Shown: positions 44,603 to 53,900, counted from the first letter of the stretch. The stretch is DNA of 64,000 nt from Marinobacterium rhizophilum (GCF_024397915.1 NZ_CP073347.1:806001-870000); one strand, 5' to 3'. Notes: generated by a model not told the origin, from the letters alone. A program made the numbers and translations.

Positions 44603-45559
44603 ATGCTGAATCACGTGCTTGCCAACAGTGTCGTGCGCAAGGATGTGTGCCCGGAGGATGTGTCGGACTATGTGAATGCGCATATCGGGCATCACCGTCT
44701 TACCTTGCTGGGCTCCGGCAAGATGCGCTCCTCCCTGCGTTACGCCAGCTTTGCCCGCCTGGGGCTGTCGCATATTTCCTACGGTGGCAAGGTGCGGGTG
44801 CATTCACCGGACCTGGAAGAGGTATACCATCTGCAGGTGGTGACCAGTGGCCGCTGTACCTGGAATTTCGATGAAGACCGCCTGTCGCTGGATGCCGGCC
44901 AGGCGTTGATGATGAACCCGCACGAAAAAAGTGACCTGACGTACTCGCAGGACTGCCAGAAGCTGATCGTTAAAATTCCCGAATCTATCCTCAAGGCCGC
45001 CTGTGTCGACAACGGCCGTGCGCTGCCGCGTGACGGCCTGCGCTTTCAGCGCCAGGTGATGAACCTGGATGCCTCGCTGGCCTTTATGCGCCTGGTTGAG
45101 GCGGTCTATGAAGAGGCCTCTGAAGCCGAGGCGGACATGGCCAGCGCCAGCGGCGCTTATGCTGACCTGCTGGCCAACAAGTTGCTGGCGGTGTTTCCGT
45201 GCAACCTGTCCCGGGAGCGTAACGGGGCCGGTGCCGATGGCAGCCTGCAGCTGATTCGGCGCTATCTGCAAGAGCGCATTCGTGAAGATGTGACCGTGGA
45301 GGAACTGGCGGATCTGTGCAACGTCAGCGTGCGTAGCCTCTATAACGTTTTCTCCCGGGAGATCGGTATCACGCCCAAGCTGTTTATCAAGCAGACCAAG
45401 TTGCAGAGCCTGCATGCCGACCTGAAACAGGGCATCAATGCCCGCAATGTCACCGAGGTTGCGCTGGACTACGGTTTCAGTCACCTGGGGCGCTTTTCAT
45501 CGGATTACCGCAAGCTGTTTGGCGAACTGCCATCTGAAACCCTGCGCCGCACGCGCTAA
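44603..45559 (+). CDS. AraC/XylS-family transcriptional regulator
   Basis: A 318-residue regulator with an AraC_binding_2-type N-terminal domain (HLQVVTSGRCTWNFDEDRLS, ALMMNPHEKSDLTYSQDCQK) and a C-terminal AraC helix-turn-helix pair (VEELADLCNVSVRSLYNVFS and VTEVALDYGFSHLGRFSSDY). The layout is that of BenR/XylS-like activators, which raises the question whether it controls the ben genes 16 kb away, but adjacency links it to the cupin and racemase genes instead. AAGGGG precedes the ATG. Confidence 0.88.
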   Translation: MLNHVLANSVVRKDVCPEDVSDYVNAHIGHHRLTLLGSGKMRSSLRYASFARLGLSHISYGGKVRVHSPDLEEVYHLQVVTSGRCTWNFDEDRLSLDAGQALMMNPHEKSDLTYSQDCQKLIVKIPESILKAACVDNGRALPRDGLRFQRQVMNLDASLAFMRLVEAVYEEASEAEADMASASGAYADLLANKLLAVFPCNLSRERNGAGADGSLQLIRRYLQERIREDVTVEELADLCNVSVRSLYNVFSREIGITPKLFIKQTKLQSLHADLKQGINARNVTEVALDYGFSHLGRFSSDYRKLFGELPSETLRRTR

Positions 45560-45587
45560 CCCTTCTTTAAGTATCTGCCGGTTTTGC

Positions 45588-45605
45588 GCTAGCGGCCCCG
45601 CTAGC
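45588..45605. terminator. Bidirectional hairpin between AraC and racemase genes
   Basis: GCTAGCGG-CC-CCGCTAGC, a perfect 8 bp inverted repeat between convergent genes, with TGTTT following on the plus strand and GCAAAACC on the minus strand. Confidence 0.5.
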
Positions 45606-45621
45606 CCTGTTTAACACCCTG

Positions 45622-46335
45622 TTAAGCCGCCACGGCCTGATCCTGTTGTGCCTGGTACCAGGCAATGCAGGCACGGGCCAGGGCATCGGTGGCATCCACG
45701 CCGTAAGCCCCCAGCGGCGACTGGATACTGTCCAGCGCCAGTGGTATCTCCGTACAACCCAGAATCACCCGTTCAACACCGCTGTCCAGAAACTGTTGCA
45801 GGCAGTCTTCCAGCAGGCGGGCACCGGCGTGCAGCGCGCCGGACTTCACCCGGTAAATGCCTTCCATCACACGCTGCTGCAGCAGGGCTGAATGCTCTAC
45901 CAGTTCAATGCCATATTGCCCCAGCGCGTCGCCGTAGAATCCCGCCTTGAGCGTACCGTCCGTTGCCATCAGGCCCACGCGGCTGACTCCGTTGGCCGAG
46001 AGTTGTTCGGCGCAGGCGCGGGCGATGTGCAGGATGGGCACCGGGCTGATCTTGGCCAGGTCCGGGTGCCAGTAGTGCGCCGTATTACAGGGAATGGCGA
46101 TACAGCCAGCACCGGCGGTGACCAGGGTGTTCAGTCCCTGGGACAGGGCGGCCAGCGGGGATTCGCGGCCTTCCATCAGGCAGGCGGTGCGATCCGGTAT
46201 CTGGGGCACGCTGTGAATCAGCAGGGGCACATGATCCTGATCGCGGCTGGCGGGGGTCTGGCGAATGATTTTTGTCACGAAGTCGACGGTGGCCAGGGGG
46301 CCCATACCGCCAAGAATACCGATAGTGCTGTGCAT
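45622..46335 (-). CDS. Aspartate/glutamate racemase family protein
   Basis: A 237-residue protein of the Asp/Glu/hydantoin racemase superfamily. N terminus TIGILGGMGPLATVDFVTKI; the two catalytic cysteines are in AIPCNTAHYW (about 82-91) and ILGCTEIPLAL (about 193-203), so it should be an active cofactor-independent racemase of the YgeA/RacD type. It is divergent from a LysR gene, and the following genes take up and deaminate aspartate, suggesting conversion of D-amino acids to L-aspartate or L-glutamate. Confidence 0.92.
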   Translation of the reverse strand: MHSTIGILGGMGPLATVDFVTKIIRQTPASRDQDHVPLLIHSVPQIPDRTACLMEGRESPLAALSQGLNTLVTAGAGCIAIPCNTAHYWHPDLAKISPVPILHIARACAEQLSANGVSRVGLMATDGTLKAGFYGDALGQYGIELVEHSALLQQRVMEGIYRVKSGALHAGARLLEDCLQQFLDSGVERVILGCTEIPLALDSIQSPLGAYGVDATDALARACIAWYQAQQDQAVAA

Positions 46336-46619
46336 CTGTTTCTCCTGAAGTCACCGGGAGAAAGCTACAGTTCGGGCCGCTGTTGCGGCCAATGCCGGAA
46401 CGGCAGGTGCCATGCCGGTTCTGCATGGGCATATAGAATCCATTTTAAAATCAACAGGCTACTGTCTATATACCGGCCCGGTATAGGGCAGGCGAAATCG
46501 GCATGGGGCGCTGGAGTGGGCGAGCCGGTCGCGGCAAAGAGGTATACTGGGCGCTATTGCACGCCTGGCGCCGCGCTGATCCCCGCGCCGCAACGGGTAT
46601 GGTTGAGGGCAGTGGATAG
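46336..46619. promoter_or_regulatory. Divergent racemase-LysR control region
   Basis: 284 bp. Contains an interrupted inverted repeat, TGCCATGC-N7-GCATGGGCA (46408-46431), about 75 bp upstream of the racemase start, a plausible LysR-type binding site of weak specificity. Confidence 0.35.
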
Positions 46620-47546
46620 ATGAACATTGAAACCAAATGGCTGGAAGATTTTCTGTCGCTGGCCGGAACCCAGAGTTTTTCCCGCTCGGCGGAGGAACGC
46701 CATCTGACGCAACCGGCGTTTAGCCGACGCATCAAGGCACTGGAGTTCGCCGTGGGCTGCCAGCTGGTGGATCGCACCAGTGTACCGGTACAGCTGACCG
46801 ACGAGGGTCAGCTGTTCCAGATTACCGCCCGCAACCTGGTGGCCCAGTTGCAGGACAGTCTGGCGCACCTGCGTTCGCTGCGCAAACAGGACGTACGGGT
46901 GATCGATGTGGCGGTGTCCCATACGCTGTCGCTGTCGCTGTTCCCGGCCTTTATCCAGTCCCTGCAGGATGAACTGGAGGACACCCGCACGCGCCAACTC
47001 GTGGCCAACGTGGACGACAGCGTACAGGCGCTGAAAAACGGTATTTGCGATTTTCTGCTGGCCTTTGAAGACCCGACCCTGGATTCGGAAGCCTTTCGCA
47101 AGCTGGAACTGCAAACCGAGCAGCTGGTACCGATTTGCAGGGGGGACGATGAAGGCCGGCCGCTGTATGACCTGGACGGCCCCCAGGGACAAACCGTGCC
47201 GTACCTGGGGTATTCGGGGAGCATCTACCTTGGCCGCTGCGTCGATCGTCTGCTGGCCAGGCCGCCCCATCCGGTCAAGCTGCGCCAGACGTTCGAGTCG
47301 TCCCTGGCAGACAGTCTCAAGGTCATGGCGCTGCAGGGGCTGGGCGTGGCCTGGGTGCCGTCCTTTGCCATCGCCGATGAGCTGCGCCAGGGCTTCCTGG
47401 TGATCTGCGGGGCACCGGCCTGGCGCTTGCCGCTGACCGTGTGCCTGTATCGCTGCAGCCGCCCTCTCAGTGGTGCGGCGGAAACGCTCTGGCAGGTGCT
47501 GGAGCGGCGTTATGGCAGCGCCATTGTGGCGCCGGCGGGCGCCTGA
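46620..47546 (+). CDS. LysR-family transcriptional regulator
   Basis: A 308-residue LysR protein with the winged helix at the N terminus (WLEDFLSLAGTQSFSRSAEE, RHLTQPAFSRRIKALEFAVG) and a periplasmic-binding-protein-like effector domain. Divergent from the Asp/Glu racemase gene, which it likely controls, and transcribed toward the sensor kinase whose GTG start lies 3 bases past its stop, so it may also belong to that operon. Confidence 0.93.
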   Translation: MNIETKWLEDFLSLAGTQSFSRSAEERHLTQPAFSRRIKALEFAVGCQLVDRTSVPVQLTDEGQLFQITARNLVAQLQDSLAHLRSLRKQDVRVIDVAVSHTLSLSLFPAFIQSLQDELEDTRTRQLVANVDDSVQALKNGICDFLLAFEDPTLDSEAFRKLELQTEQLVPICRGDDEGRPLYDLDGPQGQTVPYLGYSGSIYLGRCVDRLLARPPHPVKLRQTFESSLADSLKVMALQGLGVAWVPSFAIADELRQGFLVICGAPAWRLPLTVCLYRCSRPLSGAAETLWQVLERRYGSAIVAPAGA

Positions 47547-47549
47547 CCC

Positions 47550-49274
47550 GTGGTCGGGGTTCTGCCGGCCAAGCCGGTACTGGCTGCCGTGCTGCTCGTG
47601 CTGGCGGCGCTGATTGCCGCCAATGTACAGGCGGCGCGCGGCCAGGGTGCCCGCGATCTTATCGTTGTGGGGGGAGACTATAACTACCCGCCCTACGAAT
47701 TCATCAACGACGACGGCCAGCCCGATGGCTACAATACCGACCTGACCCGGGCCATCGCCGAAGTCATGGGCATGGACATCGAGATTCAGCTCGGTGGCTG
47801 GGCCGAGATGCGCGAGCGGCTGGAGGCCGGGAAACTGGATGCCCTGCAGGGTATTTCCTACTCCCAGAACCGTGCCCGGGGCTACGCCTATTCGCCGCCC
47901 CACGCCATCGTGCACCAGTCGATTTTCGCCCGCAAAGGCGACCCCGAGGTGCAGGAGCTGGCCGAACTGCAGGGCAGGACCGTTATCGTGCAGGAGCGCG
48001 GTATCCTGCACGACCTGATGATCAATGACGATGTCGGCGCCACCCTGGTCCTGACGGATACCCACGCCGACGCGCTGCGCCTGCTGGCCTCCGGCAAGCA
48101 CGATTACGCCCTGGTGGCGAACCTGCCGGGGCTTTACCTGGGGCGAGAGCTTGAACTGTCCAACCTGGTGCCGGTGGGCCGCCCGTTCGCGGCACAGCGC
48201 TACGGTTACGCCGTGCTGAAAGGCAATGAAGAGCTGCTGGCACAGTTCAGCGAGGGGCTGGCCATCCTGAAGAACACCGGCCGTCAGCAGGCGCTGTACG
48301 ACAAGTGGTTTGGGCCCCTGCAGGGGCAGGGCGTACCCTGGAAAAAAATCGGCCAGGCGGCGGGGCTGATGTCGCTGGTACTGCTGCTGGTGCTCGGTGG
48401 CATCATGATCTGGAACCGCATGCTCACCCGCGAGGTGTCGCGCCGCACCCGGGAGATGCAGCTGCAGCAGCAAAAGCTGATCCAGGCCGACAAGATGACC
48501 TCGCTCGGCATCCTGGTATCGGGCGTCGCCCACGAAATCAACAACCCCTGTGGCCTGCTGCTGCTGAACCTGCCGGTGCTGCAGGAGGTGTACCGCGATA
48601 CCGAGGAAATCCTGGAAGCTCACTTTGAGCAACACGGCGACTTCGACCTGGGCGGGCTGTCCTATCTGCGCATGCGCGAAGAGGTGCCGCTGATGCTGGA
48701 CGACATGTACACCGGCGCCCAGCGCATCCGCCGTATCGTGGATGACCTGCGTGACTTTGCCCGCCAGGGGCCGGTGGAACTGAGCGAGGCGGTGGACCTT
48801 AACGCGGTGGTCGCCACCGCCATTCGCCTGGTGGACAACAGTATCCGTACGGCTACGGATCATTTCAGCACCGCTTATGGCGACAACCTGCCGGTGTTTC
48901 GGGGCCACGGCCAGAAAATCGAGCAGGTGGTCATTAACCTGATCATGAATGCCTGTCAGGCGCTGGACTCCCGCGACAACGCCATCGCGGTGACCACCGC
49001 TTTTGATCCTGCCAGTGGCATGCTGCGGCTGGAAGTGCAGGACCAGGGCCACGGTATAGAAACGGAAAATCTCGCCCGTCTGAGCGATCCTTTCTTTACC
49101 ACCAAGCGCGAGCAGGGCGGCATGGGGCTGGGGCTGTCGGTGTCCACCAGTATCGTCCAGGAGCACGGCGGCATTCTGGAGTATTATTCGGCGCCAGGCG
49201 CCGGTACCCGGGCGGTGCTGTCGCTGCCGCTGAGCCAGGCAAAAGAGTCAAAACAGGACCGCAAATCAACATGA
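47550..49274 (+). CDS. Sensor histidine kinase with periplasmic amino-acid-binding (SBP_bac_3) domain
   Basis: A 574-residue kinase. After a signal-anchor (VLAAVLLVLAALIAANVQA) comes a type 3 solute-binding domain (about 30-250, with VVGGDYNYPPYEFINDDGQP and YNTDLTRAIAE), a transmembrane helix (LMSLVLLLVLGGIMIW), a coiled linker, HisKA (SGVAHEINNPCGLLLLNLPV) and HATPase (NLIMNACQAL, GGMGLGLSVSTSIVQEHGG). The solute-binding family recognises polar amino acids, so acidic amino acid sensing is likely given the neighbours. The start is GTG at 47550 with no clear ribosome binding site; coupling to the LysR gene is possible. Overlaps the response regulator gene by 4 bp (ATGA). Confidence 0.92.
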   Translation: MVGVLPAKPVLAAVLLVLAALIAANVQAARGQGARDLIVVGGDYNYPPYEFINDDGQPDGYNTDLTRAIAEVMGMDIEIQLGGWAEMRERLEAGKLDALQGISYSQNRARGYAYSPPHAIVHQSIFARKGDPEVQELAELQGRTVIVQERGILHDLMINDDVGATLVLTDTHADALRLLASGKHDYALVANLPGLYLGRELELSNLVPVGRPFAAQRYGYAVLKGNEELLAQFSEGLAILKNTGRQQALYDKWFGPLQGQGVPWKKIGQAAGLMSLVLLLVLGGIMIWNRMLTREVSRRTREMQLQQQKLIQADKMTSLGILVSGVAHEINNPCGLLLLNLPVLQEVYRDTEEILEAHFEQHGDFDLGGLSYLRMREEVPLMLDDMYTGAQRIRRIVDDLRDFARQGPVELSEAVDLNAVVATAIRLVDNSIRTATDHFSTAYGDNLPVFRGHGQKIEQVVINLIMNACQALDSRDNAIAVTTAFDPASGMLRLEVQDQGHGIETENLARLSDPFFTTKREQGGMGLGLSVSTSIVQEHGGILEYYSAPGAGTRAVLSLPLSQAKESKQDRKST

Positions 49275-50683
49275 GCCAGAACCTGTATCCGTCCTTTGGT
49301 GTATTGCTTGTAGACGACGAGGTGCCTTTTTTGCGCAGCCTCAGTATTGCGCTGGAGCGCCGGGGCGGCATCAATCATATATATCGCTGTGAAGACAGCC
49401 GCGAGGCCCTGGGCATCATCGCCCGGGAACCCATTGGCCTGGTGCTGCTGGATCTGACCATGCCGCACCTGTCGGGCGAGGCGCTGTTGCAGCGCATCAT
49501 CGAGGAACACCCCGATGTCGGTGTCATTATCATCAGCGGCCTGAACCAGCTCGAAACGGCGGTCAGCTGTATCCGCCAGGGCGCCTACGACTACTTCATC
49601 AAGACCACCGAAGAAGATCGCCTGATCGAGGGGATTCGCAAGGCGATCCGCATGCAGGAGATGCGCCTGGAAAACCAGGAAATGCGCCGGCGCTTTCTCA
49701 GCGATACGCTGGAGCGCCCGGAGGTATTCGAGGGCATTATCACGCGGGACAAGGGCATGCGCTCGGTATTCCAGTACCTGGAGGCGGTCTCGGCCAGTAG
49801 CCAGCCGGTGCTGATCAGCGGCGAAAGCGGTACGGGCAAGGAAGCCATCGCCCATGCCGTGCATGCGCTCAGCGGCCGCAACGGCCCCCTGGTGAGCGTG
49901 AACGTGGCCGGGCTCGATGACAATATTTTCGCCGATACGCTGTTCGGCCATCATCGCGGCGCCTTCACCGGTGCCGACAAGGCAAGGGCCGGCATGATCG
50001 AACAGGCGGGCAGCGGCACCCTGTTTCTGGACGAGATCGGGGACCTGAGCCTGGCATCCCAGGTGAAATTGCTGCGCCTGCTGCAGGAGGGGGAATACTA
50101 CCCGCTGGGCAGCGACCGCCCCAAGCGCATGCGTGCCCGGGTGCTGGTGGCGACCCATCAGAACTTGGAGCAAAAGCAGCGCGACGGCGCCTTTCGCAAG
50201 GATCTGTACTACCGATTGCGGACCCACCAGGTGGAGTTGCCACCGCTGCGCCAGCGCCGTGATGATGTCGGCCTGCTGCTGGAGTATTTCCTGGCGCAGG
50301 CGGCGGAGGAGCTTGGGCGCAGCAAGCCGAGCTTCCCGCGAGAACTGCCGGTGCTGCTGCAAAACTACGGCTTTCCCGGCAATGTGCGGGAGCTGCGCTC
50401 CCTGTGCTTCGATGCCCTGAGCCAGCACCGTGCAGGCGTACTGTCGATGGAGGTCTTTCGCCGCGCGACCGGCCAGGGCGCGGCGATTGTGCAAGCCGAA
50501 CAGCCGGGCGAGGGCGTGCTGTTTGCGTCGGACCAGCCCCTGCCGACCTTGCAGGAGGCCGCCGATCTGCTGGTGGCTGAAGCCATGCAGCGGGCCCGGG
50601 GCAACCAGTCGCTGGCATCGCGCCTGCTGGGCATTTCCCAGCCGGCACTGAGCAAGCGGCTGAAAAAATCGCAGCCCGACTGA
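49271..50683 (+). CDS. Sigma-54-dependent response regulator (DctD/AauR-like)
   Basis: A 470-residue NtrC-family regulator: receiver with Asp61 (LVLLDLTMPHLSG), AAA+ domain with Walker A GESGTGKE (184-191), intact GAFTGA loop (230-235), GTLFLDEIGDL, and a Fis-type helix-turn-helix at the end (NQSLASRLLGISQPALSKRL). Its partner is the kinase it overlaps. Immediately downstream is a sigma-54 promoter with an upstream inverted repeat in front of aspA, so the aspA-symporter operon is the obvious target. Confidence 0.94.
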   Translation: MSQNLYPSFGVLLVDDEVPFLRSLSIALERRGGINHIYRCEDSREALGIIAREPIGLVLLDLTMPHLSGEALLQRIIEEHPDVGVIIISGLNQLETAVSCIRQGAYDYFIKTTEEDRLIEGIRKAIRMQEMRLENQEMRRRFLSDTLERPEVFEGIITRDKGMRSVFQYLEAVSASSQPVLISGESGTGKEAIAHAVHALSGRNGPLVSVNVAGLDDNIFADTLFGHHRGAFTGADKARAGMIEQAGSGTLFLDEIGDLSLASQVKLLRLLQEGEYYPLGSDRPKRMRARVLVATHQNLEQKQRDGAFRKDLYYRLRTHQVELPPLRQRRDDVGLLLEYFLAQAAEELGRSKPSFPRELPVLLQNYGFPGNVRELRSLCFDALSQHRAGVLSMEVFRRATGQGAAIVQAEQPGEGVLFASDQPLPTLQEAADLLVAEAMQRARGNQSLASRLLGISQPALSKRLKKSQPD

Positions 50684-50710
50684 CCGGGGGCCCTGCCCCT
50701 GGCTGCAGCC

Positions 50711-50728
50711 CTATAACCAGGGTTATAG
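50711..50728. promoter_or_regulatory. Upstream activating sequence for the sigma-54 response regulator
   Basis: CTATAACC-AG-GGTTATAG, a perfect 8+2+8 inverted repeat about 185 bp upstream of the -12 element. The half-site GGTTATA recurs at 50806-50812. Confidence 0.6.
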
Positions 50729-50891
50729 TCATTCAACGGGAATAGTTTTTTAACATATTGATATTATTAAGATTATTCTGTTTTTGTCTGATTCTTCATA
50801 GCTTTGGTTATACCCCTCGACCCCCGCCAACTTTCCCATTTTTAGCGAAAATATCTTTCAATAACAATGGTTTATTGAATATCTAAAAACC

Positions 50892-50907
50892 TGGCATCGT
50901 CATTGCT
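50892..50907 (+). promoter_or_regulatory. Sigma-54 (-24/-12) promoter of the aspA operon
   Basis: TGGCATC-GTCA-TTGCT fits TGGCACG-N4-TTGCW with correct spacing, 84 bp upstream of aspA. Confidence 0.72.
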
Positions 50908-50990
50908 ATCTACTGTGCAGAGATCGCGTTATCGCAGGCCCCGACCCCAAGGCAGGCCGCCATGACCGGTACAACCACACACAGTATGAG

Positions 50991-52457
50991 ATGAACTCGA
51001 TGGGTCAGCACGAATCGGCGCAACAGTTGAATAATCGGCGGCGGGAAAAGGATCTGCTTGGCGAAGCCTGGGTCCCGAAGTCCGCCTATTACGGTATCCA
51101 GACACAGCGTGCCCAGGAAAACTTTGACCTGAGCGGCATCAAGCTCAGCCTGTTCCCGCAGCTGATCAAGGCACTGGCGCTGGTCAAGATGGCCTGTGCC
51201 AAGGCCAACAATCAGCTCGAGCTGCTGGACGATACCAAGACTGACGCCATCCTGGCGGCAGGCAAGGCGCTGCTGGCGGGCCAGCACCACGATCAGTTCA
51301 TCATCGACATGATTCAGGGCGGCGCCGGCACCTCGACCAACATGAACGCCAACGAGGTCATGGCCAACATCGCCCTCGAGTACCTGGGGCATGAGCGCGG
51401 CGAGTACAGCTACCTGCACCCCAACAACGACGTCAACATGTCCCAGTCCACCAACGACGCCTACCCAACGGCCGTGCGTCTGGCAATCCTGTTGCGCCAC
51501 GGTGACCTGGTCAAGTCGCTGGCCTCCCTGCGTGATGTCTTCGCCGCCAAGGGCGAGGAGTTTGCGGACATCCTCAAGATGGGCCGTACCCAGCTGCAGG
51601 ACGCGGTGCCCATGACCCTGGGCCAGGAATTCCAGTCCTTCGCCAGCACCCTGGGCGAAGACATCCAGCGCATCGATGGCCTGTCCGAGCTGCTCAAGGA
51701 AGTGAACCTGGGTGGCACGGCCATTGGTACCGGCATCAACACCGATCCCGAATACGCCCGTCTGGCGGTGGGTCACCTGTCCCAGCTCAGCGGTTTCGAA
51801 TTCAAGCGCGCCACTGACCTGGTGGAAGCCAGCTCTGATATGGGCGCCTTCGTGCTGTTCTCCGGCATGCTCAAGCGCCTGGCCGTCAAACTCTCCAAGA
51901 TCGCCAACGACCTGCGCATGCTCAGCATGGGGCCGCGCTGTGGCCTGAACGAAATCAACCTGCCGGCACAGCAGCCCGGCAGCTCCATCATGCCCGGCAA
52001 GATCAACCCGGTGATCCCGGAAGCGGTCAACCAGGTCGCCTACCAGGTGATCGGCAACGACATCGCCATCACCATGGCGGCCGAAGCCGGACAGCTGCAG
52101 CTCAACGCCATGGAACCGCTGATCGCCTACAACGTGCTGGAATCCATCCGCATGCTGTCCCAGGCCATGGACATGTTCCGCAACCGCTGTGTGCGGGGCA
52201 TTACCGCCAACCGTGACCGCTGCCAGGAACTGGTGGACCAGAGCATTGGCGTTATCACCGCCGTGGTGCCCTACATCGGTTACGACAACTCCACCCGCAT
52301 CGCCAAGAACGCGCTGGAAACAGGGCGCGGTGTGCTGGAGCTGATCCGTGAAGAAGAGCTGATGAGCGAGGAAGAGCTCAACGAAGTGCTCAAGCCCGCC
52401 AACATGATTCGCCCGCAGCGTCGCCGCGTGGCGGCCAAAGCGGCAAACATCGCTTGA
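50991..52457 (+). CDS. aspA: Aspartate ammonia-lyase
   Basis: A 488-residue fumarase/aspartase-superfamily enzyme converting L-aspartate to fumarate and ammonia. Motifs: GGAGTSTNMNANEVMANIAL, NDVNMSQSTNDAYPTAVRL and the signature GSSIMPGKINPVIPE with the catalytic Ser loop. Slightly longer than E. coli AspA (478) at the N terminus. Start could be ATG at 50991 or 51000; neither has a strong ribosome binding site. It precedes the symporter gene by 39 bp and is probably driven by the sigma-54 promoter upstream. Confidence 0.96.
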   Translation: MNSMGQHESAQQLNNRRREKDLLGEAWVPKSAYYGIQTQRAQENFDLSGIKLSLFPQLIKALALVKMACAKANNQLELLDDTKTDAILAAGKALLAGQHHDQFIIDMIQGGAGTSTNMNANEVMANIALEYLGHERGEYSYLHPNNDVNMSQSTNDAYPTAVRLAILLRHGDLVKSLASLRDVFAAKGEEFADILKMGRTQLQDAVPMTLGQEFQSFASTLGEDIQRIDGLSELLKEVNLGGTAIGTGINTDPEYARLAVGHLSQLSGFEFKRATDLVEASSDMGAFVLFSGMLKRLAVKLSKIANDLRMLSMGPRCGLNEINLPAQQPGSSIMPGKINPVIPEAVNQVAYQVIGNDIAITMAAEAGQLQLNAMEPLIAYNVLESIRMLSQAMDMFRNRCVRGITANRDRCQELVDQSIGVITAVVPYIGYDNSTRIAKNALETGRGVLELIREEELMSEEELNEVLKPANMIRPQRRRVAAKAANIA

Positions 52458-52496
52458 AAGAGCCAACAACAACGACAAATAGCAACGGAGTAACCC

Positions 52497-53777
52497 ATGC
52501 AACAGGCAACCATTGAACTGAACCGTCCGGGCTTCTGGAGCTCGCTGGCACTGTGGAAGAAAATCCTTGTCGGTATGGCGCTGGGGATGATCGCAGGTGT
52601 GTTTCTGGGCCCCGATGCCGAGATTCTCAAGCCCATCGGCACCCTGTTTATCAACGCCATCAAGATGCTGATCGTACCCCTGGTGTTCTGCTCCCTGGTG
52701 GTGGGTGTCACCTCCATGCAGGATACGCGCAAGCTCGGTCGTATTGGCCTTAAATCCCTGGTGCTCTACATGCTGACCACGGCAGTGGCCATTAGCATCG
52801 GTCTGGGCCTGGGTGCGTTCTTTCAGCCGGGTGAAGGCATCAACATGGTCGCCTCCAGCGCGGCTGCCGCCACCAGCGAGGCACCGACCCTGGTGCAGAC
52901 GCTGCTGGCCATGATTCCGACGAACCCTGTAAGTGCGCTGGCCGCGGGCAACATCCTGCAGATCATCGTCTTCGCACTGGGCCTGGGTATCGCGCTGAAC
53001 CTCAGCGGCGAAAAAGCCAAGCCTGCGGTCGAGCTGTTTGAAAGCCTGGCCGAGGGCATGTACAAGCTGACCGAAATGGTGATGAAGCTTGCGCCCTATG
53101 GGGTATTCGGCCTGATGGCCTGGGTTGCCGGCAAGTACGGTCTGGAAATCCTGCTGCCGCTGATCAAGGTTATCGCCGTGGTCTACGTCGGTGCCGTGAT
53201 TCACGTGCTGGTGGTTTACACCGGCCTGATCAGTGTACTGGGTCGCCTGAATCCGGTGCGTTACCTCAAGGGATTGGTGAACCCGGCGGCGGTGGCGTTC
53301 ACCACCACCAGCAGCTCCGGCACCCTGCCGGCCACCATCAAGGCTGCGCGTGAGGAGATGGGCGTATCCAAGGGCATCTCCAGCTTCGTACTGCCGCTGG
53401 GCGCCACCATCAACATGGATGGCACGGCGCTGTACCAGGGTGTTTGTGCGCTCTTTATCGCCCAGGCCTTTGGTATCGACCTGGCGTTCTCCGACTACCT
53501 GCTGATCATCATGACTTCGACCCTGGCATCCATCGGCACTGCCGGTGTACCGGGTGCGGGCCTGATCATGCTGTCGCTGGTACTGACCACCGTCGGCCTG
53601 CCGATGGAAGGCCTGGCCATCATTGCCGGTATCGACCGTATCCTGGACATGGCACGCACCAGCGTGAACGTCTGCGGCGACCTGGCGGTTTCGGTCCTGG
53701 TTGGCAAGAGCGAGAACGAGCTGGACGAAACCATCTACAACCGTGACAGCTCGGCGGCGGTCGCTGAACGCGCCTGA
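52497..53777 (+). CDS. Dicarboxylate/amino acid:cation symporter (DAACS family)
   Basis: A 426-residue membrane carrier with about eight transmembrane helices and the two re-entrant hairpins of the GltP/DctA family: TTSSSGTLPATIKAAREEMG (HP1, serine-rich) and ASIGTAGVPGAGLIMLSLVL (HP2), plus the NMDGTALYQG unwound helix. The NMDG and following Asp/Arg residues in helix 8 (DRILDMARTSVNVCGD) form the acidic substrate site. In operon with aspA, so aspartate or glutamate is the likely substrate; C4-dicarboxylates are possible. Confidence 0.95.
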   Translation: MQQATIELNRPGFWSSLALWKKILVGMALGMIAGVFLGPDAEILKPIGTLFINAIKMLIVPLVFCSLVVGVTSMQDTRKLGRIGLKSLVLYMLTTAVAISIGLGLGAFFQPGEGINMVASSAAAATSEAPTLVQTLLAMIPTNPVSALAAGNILQIIVFALGLGIALNLSGEKAKPAVELFESLAEGMYKLTEMVMKLAPYGVFGLMAWVAGKYGLEILLPLIKVIAVVYVGAVIHVLVVYTGLISVLGRLNPVRYLKGLVNPAAVAFTTTSSSGTLPATIKAAREEMGVSKGISSFVLPLGATINMDGTALYQGVCALFIAQAFGIDLAFSDYLLIIMTSTLASIGTAGVPGAGLIMLSLVLTTVGLPMEGLAIIAGIDRILDMARTSVNVCGDLAVSVLVGKSENELDETIYNRDSSAAVAERA

Positions 53778-53805
53778 TCACTCTGCGCTGAGGTCAGTTT
53801 TATAA

Positions 53806-53844
53806 AAACGGGGAATACTCGGCCTGGCCGGGTATTCCCCGTTT
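53806..53844 (+). terminator. Rho-independent terminator after the symporter gene
   Basis: AAACGGGGAATAC pairs perfectly with GTATTCCCCGTTT around a 13-base loop that can itself pair (GGCC-TGGCC), starting 29 bases after the symporter stop. Confidence 0.85.
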
Positions 53845-53900
53845 GCGTGTTTGGCGCGAAAATTCCGTTCGTTAAGCCGCAGTGGCGGCGCCATCCTGAG

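Larger units (their letters stand above)
50684..50990. promoter_or_regulatory. aspA control region
   Basis: 307 bp gap, AT-rich in the middle, with a perfect inverted repeat (50711-50728), a matching half-site GGTTATA (50806-50812) and a sigma-54 promoter (50892-50907). No gene seen. Confidence 0.7.

Noticed and set aside
46554..49166. 870-codon minus-strand open frame opposite the LysR and sensor kinase genes
   Set aside because: It lies fully antisense to two well-supported genes, has a low-complexity His/Gln/Val-rich translation and no recognisable domain; such frames are common opposite GC-rich genes.
50910..53204. 764-codon minus-strand open frame opposite aspA and the symporter gene
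   Set aside because: Antisense shadow with His/Gln/Asp-rich composition and no motifs; the plus-strand genes are unambiguous.
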